This document shows, one piece after another, positions 40,368 through 49,691 of a DNA stretch of 64,000 nt. Origin of the DNA: a virus; the IMG/VR virus record IMGVR_UViG_3300045738_001221, positions 1-64,000 of that record; one strand, 5' to 3'. The notes under the pieces were generated by a model. It was not told the DNA's origin. It made no database searches and saw nothing but the letters and a program-made list of their open reading frames with translations. A program made the position numbers and the translations under genes. Each line of letters begins with the position of its first letter. Position 1 is the stretch's first letter.

Positions 40368-40715
40368 ATGCGCAGCAAACTAATAATTTTTTTACTATTA
40401 TTGAATCTTATTACTACTTTAACAGTCGGCTATACTCTCTATACCAACGATTCCGAATCGCGTGTCTTGAAAGTCCAACAGGAACATGAAAAATTTAGAA
40501 ACAATGTATATCAAGGGTTAGGTCTTTTGATGAGTGGTCAATCCCAACTAAACATGAATCAAGATAGACTAAATATAGCCCTTTTAAGGATACATCATTT
40601 TGCAGAACCTCACGCTGATGCATTTTATGAAAATTGCCCAGAATGCCAACTGGAAAAGCAAAAAATTCTAGAGGAAGAAAAGGACAGAATTACCGCCAGC
40701 TTAGGAGGAGACTAA
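40368..40715 (+). CDS. Single-pass membrane protein with CPxC motif
   Basis: Encodes 115 residues. A hydrophobic start (LIIFLLLLNLITTLTVGYTL) is followed by a helical stretch and RIHHFAEPHADAFYENCPEC, then an acidic coiled coil. It shares this layout with the gene at 5122. The Cys pair probably faces the outside. Function unknown. Confidence 0.65.
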   Translation: MRSKLIIFLLLLNLITTLTVGYTLYTNDSESRVLKVQQEHEKFRNNVYQGLGLLMSGQSQLNMNQDRLNIALLRIHHFAEPHADAFYENCPECQLEKQKILEEEKDRITASLGGD

Positions 40716-40918
40716 TGGACTTTTTAAATATTACTAAATTTTTAGTTATCTTTGCCTTTTGCACCATCTTCATCTGGGATGTTGCAGTTATGCTTTTTGC
40801 TAAAGACTTAAGTGCTACAATTAGCTATGCAATATATACAATATCTTGTGAACATCCTATAATATCCTTTGCAATTGGCGTTTTATGTGGTCATGTTTTT
40901 TGGCCTCTCAAGTCGTGA
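40715..40918 (+). CDS. Small two-helix membrane protein
   Basis: Encodes 67 residues from ATG 40715 with TAGGAGGAG upstream, overlapping the previous stop; the longer reading from 40634 is not supported. Two hydrophobic segments (FLVIFAFCTIFIWDVAVMLF and IISFAIGVLCGHVFW). Function unknown. Confidence 0.65.
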   Translation: MDFLNITKFLVIFAFCTIFIWDVAVMLFAKDLSATISYAIYTISCEHPIISFAIGVLCGHVFWPLKS

Positions 40919-40925
40919 GAAATAT

Positions 40926-41921
40926 ATGGTTAAAGTTGGCGTAGTCGGATATGGAACAATAGGAAAGCGTGTAGCCGATGCAATACTTCTACAGGACGAC
41001 ATGGAGCTTGTCGGAGTTACTGCAAATACTTATAATTATAGAATTAAAACGGCACACAAAAAGGGAATAAAAATATTTACAATTGATTCCCTTTTACCCA
41101 TATGTTGGCACAGCATAGATATAGCTGGTAACTTTGATGATCTAGTTAAGCGGTCTGATATTATTGTAGACTGCACACCAAAAGGCACTGGCCGCAACAA
41201 CAAAAAACGGTATAAATATTATGGAACTAAAGCCATTTTTCAAGGAGGGGAAGACCCCGACATTGGCAAAAGCTTTGTTTCTCAATGCAACTATGATGAA
41301 GTCGTTGGATCGGACTTCATCCGGGTAGTTAGCTGCAACACTACGGGGCTTTGCCGAACCCTTTATCCCATTGATCAAAACTATGGCATAGATAAAGTCC
41401 ACGCCACCATGATCAGAAGGGCCGCTGATCCTTGGGACATATATCATGGCCCCATCAACGCCCTTGTTCCACATTTGATAGTCCCATCACATCATGGACC
41501 CGATGTTAGAACTATCATTCCCGACTTGGAGATATTTACCACCTCCATATCTGCTCCCACGACGTTAATGCACATGCACAGCATTACTGTTGATCTCAAA
41601 GTGGAACCTACCGTCGAGGAGACCATAAGACTATTTGAGGACACAACAAGGGTTCGCGTCGTACACAATTCCGATGGAATACGGTCAACAGCCGAAATTA
41701 TGGAATATGCTAACGATCTTGATAGGAGCAGGGGCGATATGCCGGAAGTGTGCGTATGGAGCGACACTATTGGGGTGTGGAACAAGAAGCTGTTATATAT
41801 ACAAGCAGTCCATCAAGAAAGCGATGTGATTCCAGAAAACATTGATGCAATCAGGGCGTCGATGGGAATCTGTAATAAAAACGAAAGCATTAGATTAACA
41901 AATTCCAGCTTGGATATATAG
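40926..41921 (+). CDS. gap: Archaeal-type (type II) glyceraldehyde-3-phosphate dehydrogenase
   Basis: Encodes 331 residues from ATG 40926, where the canonical start VKVGVVGYGTIGKRVADAI follows; the longer reading from 40869 is the previous gene in another frame. SCNTTGLCR holds the catalytic Cys (C137), and IRRAADPWDIYHGPINALVP and VPSHHGPDV are signatures of the archaeal NAD(P)-type enzyme, not of bacterial GapA. It oxidises glyceraldehyde-3-phosphate with phosphate. Such a gene in a phage is unusual. Confidence 0.88.
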   Translation: MVKVGVVGYGTIGKRVADAILLQDDMELVGVTANTYNYRIKTAHKKGIKIFTIDSLLPICWHSIDIAGNFDDLVKRSDIIVDCTPKGTGRNNKKRYKYYGTKAIFQGGEDPDIGKSFVSQCNYDEVVGSDFIRVVSCNTTGLCRTLYPIDQNYGIDKVHATMIRRAADPWDIYHGPINALVPHLIVPSHHGPDVRTIIPDLEIFTTSISAPTTLMHMHSITVDLKVEPTVEETIRLFEDTTRVRVVHNSDGIRSTAEIMEYANDLDRSRGDMPEVCVWSDTIGVWNKKLLYIQAVHQESDVIPENIDAIRASMGICNKNESIRLTNSSLDI

Positions 41922-41930
41922 GGAGACTAA

Positions 41931-42605
41931 ATGGCACGAAGAAACAACGGCTCAGTATCGCACCCTAGAAGAAAGCAATTAAAAGCAAAGACGCCCAATC
42001 AAGCCGAATACATCAATGCCATGGAAACATCTTCCGTAACATTTTGTTCAGGGCCTGCTGGTTCGGGAAAAACAAGCGTAGCGGTTGGGCTTGCCTGTAA
42101 ATACCTGCTTTCAGAAAAAGTTAAAAGAATAATAATTACCCGACCCGTGGTTGAATCTGGCAGGGGTCTTGGACACCTTCCGGGCACTATGCTTGAGAAA
42201 ATAAATCCCTACCTAATACCTATACTTGAAGAAATGGACATGTATTTAAGCAATAAAGAAGTTCAGAATTATATGGAAAAAAATATAATAGAACTTTGTC
42301 CCCTTGAATATATGAGAGGAAGAAACTTTCATGAATGCTTCATGATTCTTGATGAGGCCCAAAATGCAACATTCGATCAAATCAAAATGTTTGTTACCCG
42401 AATAGGAAGAAAGTCGAAGGCGGTTATCAACGGTGATCTCAGACAATCTGATTTAGGTAAAATGAGCGGAGGCCTCCACACTTGCATGGGTCGACTTGGG
42501 AACATTGAGGACGTAAGCATCTGCGAGCTTGACTATTCAGATATCGTCCGCAGCGATATCGTTGCTAAGATTTTAATGTCTCTAAATAATGTCCCCCAAG
42601 AATAA
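41931..42605 (+). CDS. phoH: PhoH-like ATPase
   Basis: Encodes 224 residues. TPNQAEYINAMETSSVTFCS, Walker A GPAGSGKTSVAVGLA, RPVVESGRGLGHLPG and Walker B FMILDEAQNAT match the PhoH family. It is common in aquatic phages, with a proposed role in RNA metabolism or phosphate stress that remains unsettled. It opens the replication region. Confidence 0.93.
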   Translation: MARRNNGSVSHPRRKQLKAKTPNQAEYINAMETSSVTFCSGPAGSGKTSVAVGLACKYLLSEKVKRIIITRPVVESGRGLGHLPGTMLEKINPYLIPILEEMDMYLSNKEVQNYMEKNIIELCPLEYMRGRNFHECFMILDEAQNATFDQIKMFVTRIGRKSKAVINGDLRQSDLGKMSGGLHTCMGRLGNIEDVSICELDYSDIVRSDIVAKILMSLNNVPQE

Positions 42606-42632
42606 TTTTTTGGCCGGTAATCCCGTTTCAGT

Positions 42633-42641
42633 GGTACAATA
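42633..42641 (+). promoter_or_regulatory. GGTACAATA -10-like element
   Basis: Lies in the gap after phoH, 33 bases before the start at 42674; one base differs from the GGTATAATA family. No clear -35. Confidence 0.45.
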
Positions 42642-42673
42642 CTGTATGGACCTCTTGATGTTAGGGTAGACAT

Positions 42674-43054
42674 ATGCCAGAGTATAGTTATTTGTGTAAA
42701 ACATGTGATCACAAATGGTCTGTTTTTACCACTCTTTCCAAATACAAGGACAGGATTAAGTGCCCTAGTTGCAAAAAAATAAAAAACGTTCACAGGGACT
42801 TCTCCGAAGACAATGTGTATGGAGGATATAGTTATTCCCTCAGCGAAACACAAACTCTGGGCCATTATGCCGACAAGCAAACAAAAAAATATGGTAAGTG
42901 GAAGTGCGAAGACTTAAAAAGAAGTTTTAAAACAAAGAAAGTTGAAGGGGGCGGAGAGCTACCACAAGGAATGAGTCGTATGGAAAAACCTAAGGAGAGG
43001 CCGCAATGGACAAAGAACGAGAAACCAAAAAAGAGAAGGAACAAGAATAGATGA
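42674..43054 (+). CDS. FmdB-like zinc-ribbon protein
   Basis: Encodes 126 residues. The N-terminal YSYLCKTCDHKW plus IKCPSCKK form the zinc ribbon of the FmdB type. The C-terminus is disordered and basic. Small zinc ribbons of this kind often act as adaptors or regulators. Start has a weak ribosome site. Confidence 0.7.
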   Translation: MPEYSYLCKTCDHKWSVFTTLSKYKDRIKCPSCKKIKNVHRDFSEDNVYGGYSYSLSETQTLGHYADKQTKKYGKWKCEDLKRSFKTKKVEGGGELPQGMSRMEKPKERPQWTKNEKPKKRRNKNR

Positions 43055-43455
43055 GTAATTTTAAGATAAATCCAGACAAGCCTGTGGAAATAACCAACGA
43101 GGACACCGAAGAGGATGTATCCTGTCTTTATTCCGTCATAGGCAAGCACGACTGGCTTGATGAAGAAGGCTTTCCAAGGCTAAACTCAGAAAATTTCGAT
43201 GCCGGACAGGTTCATGCTAAGGTAGTTAGGGCGAAAGACAGAACCCCAAAGTTCTATGTAAAAATGGGCAGGTACGGCAGGTTTTTTAACCCCATTGGAA
43301 TCTACAGCGAAGGCACTGAATACAAACAAAAACGTCACGCTGGACACCCAGAGTGGGAACTCAAGTCGGTTCCTCAAAAGGCGTTCAGCTTTTATATAAA
43401 TTTTTTAAAGACAAAAAATGCCGCTTGGCTTAGTAATGCAGAAAGGGAAGTTTAA
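43051..43455 (+). CDS. Hypothetical protein
   Basis: Encodes 134 residues, overlapping both neighbours. Central part HAKVVRAKDRTPKFYVKMGR and RFFNPIGIYSEG reads as beta strands with conserved-looking aromatics. I do not recognise it. Its place before the recombinase suggests a DNA-related role. Confidence 0.6.
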   Translation: MSNFKINPDKPVEITNEDTEEDVSCLYSVIGKHDWLDEEGFPRLNSENFDAGQVHAKVVRAKDRTPKFYVKMGRYGRFFNPIGIYSEGTEYKQKRHAGHPEWELKSVPQKAFSFYINFLKTKNAAWLSNAEREV

Positions 43456-43456
43456 A

Positions 43457-43762
43457 ATGGGCAAGTTATCTAAAGCAAAATCTCTCACTGAAGCGGAAAA
43501 GTACTGCATAGAGGGCATGTTATATAATGGAATGGGTGCTTCGGAAATTTCAAAAACATTAGGAAGAGACGAAGTCCTCATAGAGGAATTCATCAAGCAA
43601 GAAGAAGAGGGTGGTGGCCCAATGACCATTAATGAAACCGCCTCTGGCAGCAAGGGGGTTACTATTATGACAGAGGCTGGCTCCTATAGGGTAGACGAAG
43701 CAAAGAAAAAAGACTTACCGAAACCCAGCACCGAGACTACCATCCATAAAATTCATGAGTAA
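43457..43762 (+). CDS. Small helix-turn-helix-like protein
   Basis: Encodes 101 residues from ATG 43457; a start at 43418 would lie deeper in the previous gene. LTEAEKYCIEGMLYNGMGAS then EISKTLGRDEVLIEEFI has the spacing of a helix-turn-helix of resolvase or sigma type. The rest is flexible. It could be a regulator. Confidence 0.55.
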   Translation: MGKLSKAKSLTEAEKYCIEGMLYNGMGASEISKTLGRDEVLIEEFIKQEEEGGGPMTINETASGSKGVTIMTEAGSYRVDEAKKKDLPKPSTETTIHKIHE

Positions 43763-44186
43763 AAAAAGAAGCGACAAAAGCAACTATCCCTCTAGGTACT
43801 CCCCTCAGGGATGGGTTTCTGCGCCCCAATACATCACAGAATTTGTCTGCGAGAAAAAGGCAAGAAAAGATAACATAGATCTACCCATTAAATTCTGGGA
43901 GATCAAGGAATGGAAAAATTATTTTCGCTACCAAATTACGTTAGCGAATAAGCTCCTAAAGGAGTTCTCGGAAGACGCTATTATGGCTGCCCTCAAAGAC
44001 AACAGGTGCTGGAAAACCTATTCCTTGCGTTCTCCGTTTCTCCGTAGCATAATTGAAGAGAAGCAAATCGCCACAAAAGAAAGACACTCGGCTGACTATG
44101 AAATTATAGACAAGCAGGAAGTAAGCCACAAAACAAACAACAATAAGAAATCTATTATATCAAAGCTAAGGGAACTCGATGGATAA
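43755..44186 (+). CDS. Hypothetical protein upstream of the recombinase
   Basis: Encodes 143 residues. Basic N-terminus, then helical region (EWKNYFRYQITLANKLLKEF, AIMAALKDNRCWKTYSLR). It overlaps the recombinase gene by 8 bases, so it may be a recombination mediator, as UvsY is for UvsX in T4. That is position-based inference only. Confidence 0.55.
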   Translation: MSKKRSDKSNYPSRYSPQGWVSAPQYITEFVCEKKARKDNIDLPIKFWEIKEWKNYFRYQITLANKLLKEFSEDAIMAALKDNRCWKTYSLRSPFLRSIIEEKQIATKERHSADYEIIDKQEVSHKTNNNKKSIISKLRELDG

Positions 44187-45165
44187 AGACATTATCAAAG
44201 AATATGGTAATGTTCTTCACGACGCTAGCTCAATTACCGAAAGACCTCTAAAGGTAATTTCTATCGGGCCGAAGCTAGACATTGCCTTGGGCGGGGGTGT
44301 CCCTGAGGGGTCTCTCTTCATAATGACAGGGCCAGAAAAGGTTGGAAAAACAGTCACCGCCTTAAGCTTTTGTGCAAACGCCCAGAAGAATCACCAGAGA
44401 GTTATCTATTATGCCAACATAGAGGGAAGGCTGCGGAAGCGTGATTTGGAAGGAATTTCCGGACTTGACCTCGACCCAGAAAAATTGCAAATTATTTCCT
44501 CAACGGAGGGAAATATCCTTTCGGCAGAAAAATATCTGAGCATTGTAGATAACATAGTTCACACGAAGCCCGGCGCTGTAGCTGTTGTTGACTCCTTTTC
44601 CGCACTGTCAAGCGAATCGGAATTGACCGGAGATCTCGAAGACGTTCAGGTCATGAGCGTGCAAAAAATACTTGCAAAGTTTTGCCGACGCATATCAAAC
44701 GCTCTCCCCATCAATAGAGTAACAGTAGTGGGGGTTACCCACCTAATGGCAAACATACAGCGGTTTGGGAGAGGTAAGTCAAAAATTGAAAAGTCTGGAA
44801 GCGCGCTCAAATATCAGGTTGACGTTAAGCTTCACGCAACCCACTCGGTCCCTCTCATGCAGGGGAATACCCAGATCGGCCAAACCATTCATTGGCAGAT
44901 AGCTACTTCGGCCATTGGCCCTCCGGGTCAAAAGGTTGAAAGTCACATTCTTTACGGAAAGGGTATCTGGAAAGAAATGGAGATTGCAGATTTGCTTGTT
45001 GACTTTGGCATAATTTCAAAAGCGGGGGCTTGGCTTAAGCTACCCAACGGTGAAAAGATTCAAGGCAAGACGAATTTAGCAAAATATTTAGAGGATAACC
45101 CAAAGGAATATAACGACTTCAGATCGCAGGTCTTTAAAATGGTGGGATTAAAAGATGAAGGTTAA
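44179..45165 (+). CDS. RecA/UvsX-like recombinase
   Basis: Encodes 328 residues. Walker A MTGPEKVGKTVTALSF, YANIEGRLRK, Walker B VAVVDSFSALS and GVTHLMANIQRFGRGKSKIE (loop 2 region) outline the RecA core. It probably forms filaments on single-stranded DNA for recombination-dependent replication and repair. It is closer in layout to phage UvsX than to full bacterial RecA. Confidence 0.87.
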   Translation: MDKDIIKEYGNVLHDASSITERPLKVISIGPKLDIALGGGVPEGSLFIMTGPEKVGKTVTALSFCANAQKNHQRVIYYANIEGRLRKRDLEGISGLDLDPEKLQIISSTEGNILSAEKYLSIVDNIVHTKPGAVAVVDSFSALSSESELTGDLEDVQVMSVQKILAKFCRRISNALPINRVTVVGVTHLMANIQRFGRGKSKIEKSGSALKYQVDVKLHATHSVPLMQGNTQIGQTIHWQIATSAIGPPGQKVESHILYGKGIWKEMEIADLLVDFGIISKAGAWLKLPNGEKIQGKTNLAKYLEDNPKEYNDFRSQVFKMVGLKDEG

Positions 45166-45529
45166 AACGAAAGAAACTTGTGAGTTCAGAATTTATATAG
45201 GCTCTATTTACGAGCCCAATGGAGTCCCCTTCTATGAGAGTAAGCTGCTTATGGAGATAGGTAAGTTCCAAGACAACTATGGGATACAAATACCCGTCAG
45301 ACTAACTAGAACGTCTTTTGTTTGCGGCCTAGAGTACGGAGAAGATGGCTGGGAAATAGCCATTATAAACTATCCGAAACTGAAAGCTGAGATTGAAGAC
45401 ATTGAATTATTTTCTGAAAGATTAGCAGAATACCTATTGGATGTTTTTCAACAAAAAATAGTCACTCTCGTAACCCCCTTGGTATCTATCATGTATGAGG
45501 AAGATCGTGTGGCCCAACCGATGGAATAG
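45155..45529 (+). CDS. Hypothetical protein
   Basis: Encodes 124 residues. FRIYIGSIYEPNGVPFYESK, LTRTSFVCGLEYGEDGWEIA then a helix pair. Overlaps the recombinase stop by 11 bases. No family recognised. Confidence 0.6.
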   Translation: MKVKTKETCEFRIYIGSIYEPNGVPFYESKLLMEIGKFQDNYGIQIPVRLTRTSFVCGLEYGEDGWEIAIINYPKLKAEIEDIELFSERLAEYLLDVFQQKIVTLVTPLVSIMYEEDRVAQPME

Positions 45530-45531
45530 CA

Positions 45532-45948
45532 ATGAAAATAAGAGACCTAGACAATCAGGTCCAAAACTGGAGGCTCCACGGACACATAGTTCGGGCCAAC
45601 GACAGCAGGCCTAAATCAAAGCTTCATCTGAGGGCAAGAGACCTACTCGTACGGCTATTTCCCACGGTTCAAATTCTAGAAGAGGTAGGCATCCCCATAG
45701 CTAGAAACGAAAAACTGTTTTTGGATTTTTATATCAACACCCTTAAGCTAGCTGTTGAAGTTCACGGACAGCAGCACTATGAATTTAACTCCCTTTTTCA
45801 CACTTCAGCACAGGATTTTCTGAATCAAAAGAAAAGAGACGCCAGAAAACGTGAATGGTGCGAGTATAATAATATTACATACGTGGAGTTACCTTATAAT
45901 GAGGACGCCGTCCAGTGGCATTACAAGATCGAGCAAAGGAACGCCTAG
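45532..45948 (+). CDS. VSR/DUF559-like endonuclease
   Basis: Encodes 138 residues. FLDFYINTLKLAVEVHGQQH followed by KKRDARKREWCEYNNITYVE fits the restriction-endonuclease-like fold with the D...E-x-H/Q arrangement of Vsr and DUF559 nucleases. It may cut branched or mismatched DNA during recombination. The active site is only partly clear. Confidence 0.68.
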   Translation: MKIRDLDNQVQNWRLHGHIVRANDSRPKSKLHLRARDLLVRLFPTVQILEEVGIPIARNEKLFLDFYINTLKLAVEVHGQQHYEFNSLFHTSAQDFLNQKKRDARKREWCEYNNITYVELPYNEDAVQWHYKIEQRNA

Positions 45949-46400
45949 AAGCCGTCGATAGGGTTCTGGACGAATATGAGGGGTCTCTAGGGCTCCCCTC
46001 TTATACGGCAGACTTCCACGACCCTTCTGTGCGAGAATACCTGAGTATGCCCAGAGAGCAAATGGAAAAACTTACGGTAGAGGAATGTGCCGAAGCTGCT
46101 CTCTTGCTGGGCGGCTTCTCTTTCTACTTACAAAGATCCTATAATAGAGAAGTAGCAAGGGTAAATTGGTGTGCTTCCTCAATAAAGACAATGATTTCTG
46201 GCAGAGAGAGCCAGTACTCTGGGTCTTGGGATAGCCAATACCAGCAGGCTGTCCGAGAAGATAGTTACGCATCCAAGATGAACAGAATTAAAGTGTATGC
46301 GCAACAAAGAGCAGACAGGATTACTTATTTGGCCAATTCTGTTAGAAATTTTAGCGACTTATTTGTTAACCTTCAGAAAGCAAAGATAAGCAGGACATGA
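45915..46400 (+). CDS. Helical hypothetical protein
   Basis: Encodes 161 mostly helical residues from a GTG that overlaps the nuclease gene by 34 bases. LTVEECAEAALLLGGFSFYL and AQQRADRITYLANSVRNFSD. No family recognised; phages often place a small helical protein here. Confidence 0.55.
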   Translation: MALQDRAKERLEAVDRVLDEYEGSLGLPSYTADFHDPSVREYLSMPREQMEKLTVEECAEAALLLGGFSFYLQRSYNREVARVNWCASSIKTMISGRESQYSGSWDSQYQQAVREDSYASKMNRIKVYAQQRADRITYLANSVRNFSDLFVNLQKAKISRT

Positions 46401-46876
46401 ACAAAGAAGATTTAAAAAGAGCATTAAAAGAGATGTCCAAGAAAGAACTCATGGAAGTCATTGCAGAAATGCAAGATGATAAAGCTTCTCCCGATCTACA
46501 TTCTATTGACAAAACCAAAAAGAACCGCCGCCGAGGAAAAGGTGGAAGAAAGAAGAAGGCTCGTTCCACCAAGACGTTTGGAGCAAACAAGGGGGATAAA
46601 GCTCGCACCAGTCGTGTTGATACCTCTGGCAATCGTCCTAACAAGTTCGAGGAATTTATGAATAATACGGTTTTGTCGGGAACAGAAATGCGGGAGCTTG
46701 AGGAGGCGACCACCTCAGACAAATCAAACATAGACACCAAAAGGTCTCCACGGGCACGACATTCTTCTATGGTAGAGGTTAAGTGTAGAATATGTGAAAA
46801 AGAAGAAACCGTAGCCTCATCTCTGGTTCACGAAGCTGATCGCTATTTATGCAACAGTTGTTGCTCAAGGAAATAA
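46397..46876 (+). CDS. Basic protein with C-terminal zinc finger
   Basis: Encodes 159 residues. An N-terminal helix is followed by a Lys/Arg-rich disordered region (KKNRRRGKGGRKKKARS) and a C-terminal four-Cys zinc finger (VKCRICEKEE and LCNSCCSRK). Probably nucleic-acid-binding. It is 1 base from the helicase gene, which suggests a helicase-associated role. Confidence 0.6.
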   Translation: MNKEDLKRALKEMSKKELMEVIAEMQDDKASPDLHSIDKTKKNRRRGKGGRKKKARSTKTFGANKGDKARTSRVDTSGNRPNKFEEFMNNTVLSGTEMRELEEATTSDKSNIDTKRSPRARHSSMVEVKCRICEKEETVASSLVHEADRYLCNSCCSRK

Positions 46877-46877
46877 C

Positions 46878-48320
46878 ATGATTCTACAAGACTTGCCTGC
46901 CGAAAGAGCTATTCTAGCAGGCATCTTTCGCTATGGATCTGATGCCTATCTTGACACGGTAGACATCATTGACGAAAACAGCTTTACGCTAGAGTCGAAT
47001 ATGTCCATATACTGTTGTCTTAAACATATTTTAGATAAAGACGATTCTTCAAAAGCCGACATTCCCTCGATACTCTCCACAGCAAAAGAAATCGGTCTAG
47101 ATGATTTCTTTAATACTCAGGAAGTATCACACCTGTCTTCTATCATGAAGTTCCCGGTCCTTCTTGGAAACGTAAGGCGCTTTGCAGCCAAAGTAAGAAA
47201 GCTACAAATAGCCAGAATGATGTATGATCAGCTAGAGCTGACCAAAGAAAAGTATACCGAAATCAAGGGTGACGAGCCCATATCTCAAATACTGGGAATT
47301 GCTGAAGAATCAATATTTGATTTCACCTCAATTCTTTCCGACTCAGACGAAGCCCCCGGCAAGATGTTCGACAACATATCCGAATATCTAGAAGACCTTG
47401 CTAATGACCCAGTGGACCAGATAGGTATATCTACAGGATTCAATAGATACGACTTTGCTATCGGGGGAGGTCTTCGGAAAGGAACAGTCAGTGTCATTGG
47501 GGCTCGTCCAAAGGTAGGAAAAACTCTTTTGGCAGACAATATGGGAGTACACATTGCACAACGAGGAATTCCAGTCCTCAACCTAGATACCGAAATGAGG
47601 AAAGAAGATCATCTTAATCGGCTTATGGCAATGCTTACTGGGGTTCAAATTAATGATATCGAAACTGGCGCGTTTTCCAAAAGTCCGCTCCTGAAACAAA
47701 AGGTTTTCGATGCAGCTCAACATATTAAAGATATCCCCTACTACTTTAAGTCCATTGGGGGAATGCCCTTTGAGGATCAGATTTCCATCATGCGTCGATG
47801 GCTTGCCAAGGTGGTAGGCTTAAATGATAAAGGCAAAGCAAAGGACTGTGTCATAATTTATGATTATTTAAAGCTAATGGACTCCGCCGAGATCAAGGGG
47901 GACATGAAGGAGTTTCAGGTTCTGGGATTTATGATGACGGCACTTCATAACTTTGCTCTGAGATATGAGATTCCAATTTTATCATTCATTCAGTTGAACC
48001 GGGACGGCATCAATAAAGAAACTACAGACACTGCCTCCGGGTCTGATAGAATTATCTGGCTGTGTTCAAATTTCAGCATTTATAAGTACAAGTCGGACGA
48101 AGAGGTCGCAAAGGATGGCCCCGAAAATGGAAACAGAAAGCTTGTTCCCGTCATTTCTAGGCACGGAGAGGGGCTTGAGGACAGAGACTATATCAACATA
48201 AGAATGAACGGAGCCTACGCTAAAATAACCGAGGGTAAAACGGCATTTGAACTAGAGGACAATACACACGAAGATGACCCAGAACAATACTCAACAGAAC
48301 AAGACGTTCCATTCGTATAA
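46878..48320 (+). CDS. dnaB: DnaB-like replicative helicase
   Basis: Encodes 480 residues. An N-terminal helical domain (LPAERAILAGIFRYGSDAYL) is followed by the RecA-fold motor: GISTGFNRYDFAIGGGLRKG, Walker A GARPKVGKT (about 208-216), NLDTEMRKEDH and CVIIYDYLKLMD, then LSFIQLNRDG. It unwinds the fork. The primase gene overlaps its 3' end. Confidence 0.93.
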   Translation: MILQDLPAERAILAGIFRYGSDAYLDTVDIIDENSFTLESNMSIYCCLKHILDKDDSSKADIPSILSTAKEIGLDDFFNTQEVSHLSSIMKFPVLLGNVRRFAAKVRKLQIARMMYDQLELTKEKYTEIKGDEPISQILGIAEESIFDFTSILSDSDEAPGKMFDNISEYLEDLANDPVDQIGISTGFNRYDFAIGGGLRKGTVSVIGARPKVGKTLLADNMGVHIAQRGIPVLNLDTEMRKEDHLNRLMAMLTGVQINDIETGAFSKSPLLKQKVFDAAQHIKDIPYYFKSIGGMPFEDQISIMRRWLAKVVGLNDKGKAKDCVIIYDYLKLMDSAEIKGDMKEFQVLGFMMTALHNFALRYEIPILSFIQLNRDGINKETTDTASGSDRIIWLCSNFSIYKYKSDEEVAKDGPENGNRKLVPVISRHGEGLEDRDYINIRMNGAYAKITEGKTAFELEDNTHEDDPEQYSTEQDVPFV

Positions 48321-49446
48321 ATATGGCGACTTTGGCAAATTAAAACAGTTGTCTAGCCTCGCCGCCCAACACATAGATCAGATCTATGAGTACTTCGGGA
48401 TCAAGACCGGGTACAAAAACGAAATATTAATGAAGTCGTGCTGCCCTATTCATGGTGGCGACAATCCGACAGCCCTTAATATGTATTATAACGGGGACTA
48501 TAAGGTTCACTACAAATGTAGGACACACCAATGTGAAGATATATTTGGCAACAGCCTAATCCACTTTATTCGGGGGTGTCTCTGCAGATTTAAGTATAAC
48601 TGGGAAAAGGAGGGGGACAAGGAGGCCACCTTCGCGGAAGCGGTGGAGTTCTTGCTTGCGTTTCTTAAACAAGACTTTGACTCCCTCAAAAGCGAGACAG
48701 TCAATATAGAAAAAATGAAGTTTGGAAGTCTAGTAAATTCCATATCTTCAAAAAAAGCAAGAGGACTTGGCATAACACAAGAACAATATCGAGAAAAGCT
48801 CCCGACCGTTGCTCAGTACTACATAGATAGGGGTTTTGATGTAAGCATATTAGAAGAATATGATGTGAGGTATTGTGATAACCCCAGAAAACCCATGTAC
48901 CAAAGGGCGGTTGTCCCTGTGTATGATAATGATCACAAATACATAGTTGGCTGCACGGGTAGAAGCATATTCCCAAAGTGTGAACAGTGCAACAATTACC
49001 ACAATCCTAATGAAAAATGTAGACACTTTCCCAAGTGGCTCCACAGCAAAGGGTTTCAAAAGGAAAAGTGGTTGTATAATTACTGGAAGGCCAAAAATCA
49101 TATCCTAGACACTGGAGTTGTTATTCTTGTTGAATCGCCCGGAAACGTATGGAGACTTGCCGAAGCCGAAATACATAATACTGTTGCAATTTTTGGAACA
49201 GCTTTCAACAATGACCAAAAACACTTACTAGATGAGTCAGGAGCGTTGTCTATTGTTTGTCTAATGGACAACGATGAGGCAGGAAGAAAGGCTGCCGCCA
49301 AGATAGAGGATATATGCGGGAGACTTTATCGGCTATATTTTCCCACCTTCGATGCAAATGATATTGCAGAACTGAATACGGACAAAATAACATCTGACAT
49401 TAGACCATGGATAGAAAAAGCTAAAGAATTATATAAAGGAATTTAA
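48274..49446 (+). CDS. DnaG-like primase with zinc and Toprim domains
   Basis: Encodes 390 residues. SCCPIHGGDNPTALNMY with KCRTHQC (about 56-87) resembles the CHC2 zinc domain. The Toprim domain has VVILVESPGNVWRLAEAE and LSIVCLMDNDEAGRKAA. It makes RNA primers together with the helicase. The 47-base overlap with dnaB suggests coupled translation. Confidence 0.88.
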   Translation: MTQNNTQQNKTFHSYKYGDFGKLKQLSSLAAQHIDQIYEYFGIKTGYKNEILMKSCCPIHGGDNPTALNMYYNGDYKVHYKCRTHQCEDIFGNSLIHFIRGCLCRFKYNWEKEGDKEATFAEAVEFLLAFLKQDFDSLKSETVNIEKMKFGSLVNSISSKKARGLGITQEQYREKLPTVAQYYIDRGFDVSILEEYDVRYCDNPRKPMYQRAVVPVYDNDHKYIVGCTGRSIFPKCEQCNNYHNPNEKCRHFPKWLHSKGFQKEKWLYNYWKAKNHILDTGVVILVESPGNVWRLAEAEIHNTVAIFGTAFNNDQKHLLDESGALSIVCLMDNDEAGRKAAAKIEDICGRLYRLYFPTFDANDIAELNTDKITSDIRPWIEKAKELYKGI

Positions 49447-49447
49447 A

Positions 49448-49678
49448 ATGAATGACGTAAAGGCGTTTGCGGTTAGTTACCTGTTTCACAAGGCCATTTC
49501 CGATCAAGAGAAGGCAAAGCTGTCCCTTGAGTTGCTAATGAATAGGTCGGCTGGAATTGGCGACCACTCAACTGGTGATTTTCATCAGAATTTAGACGAA
49601 GCACTCGACCTTCTGGTGGATTCTCGGGATCGTCTAGAGGTGCTACACAGTAGTTATCCAGATTTTTTAACAGATTAA
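49448..49678 (+). CDS. Small helical hypothetical protein
   Basis: Encodes 76 residues. AVSYLFHKAISDQEKAKLSL and FHQNLDEALDLLVDSRDRLE form two helices. One base after the primase stop. No family recognised. Confidence 0.6.
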   Translation: MNDVKAFAVSYLFHKAISDQEKAKLSLELLMNRSAGIGDHSTGDFHQNLDEALDLLVDSRDRLEVLHSSYPDFLTD

Positions 49679-49691
49679 GAAAGGAAGATCC

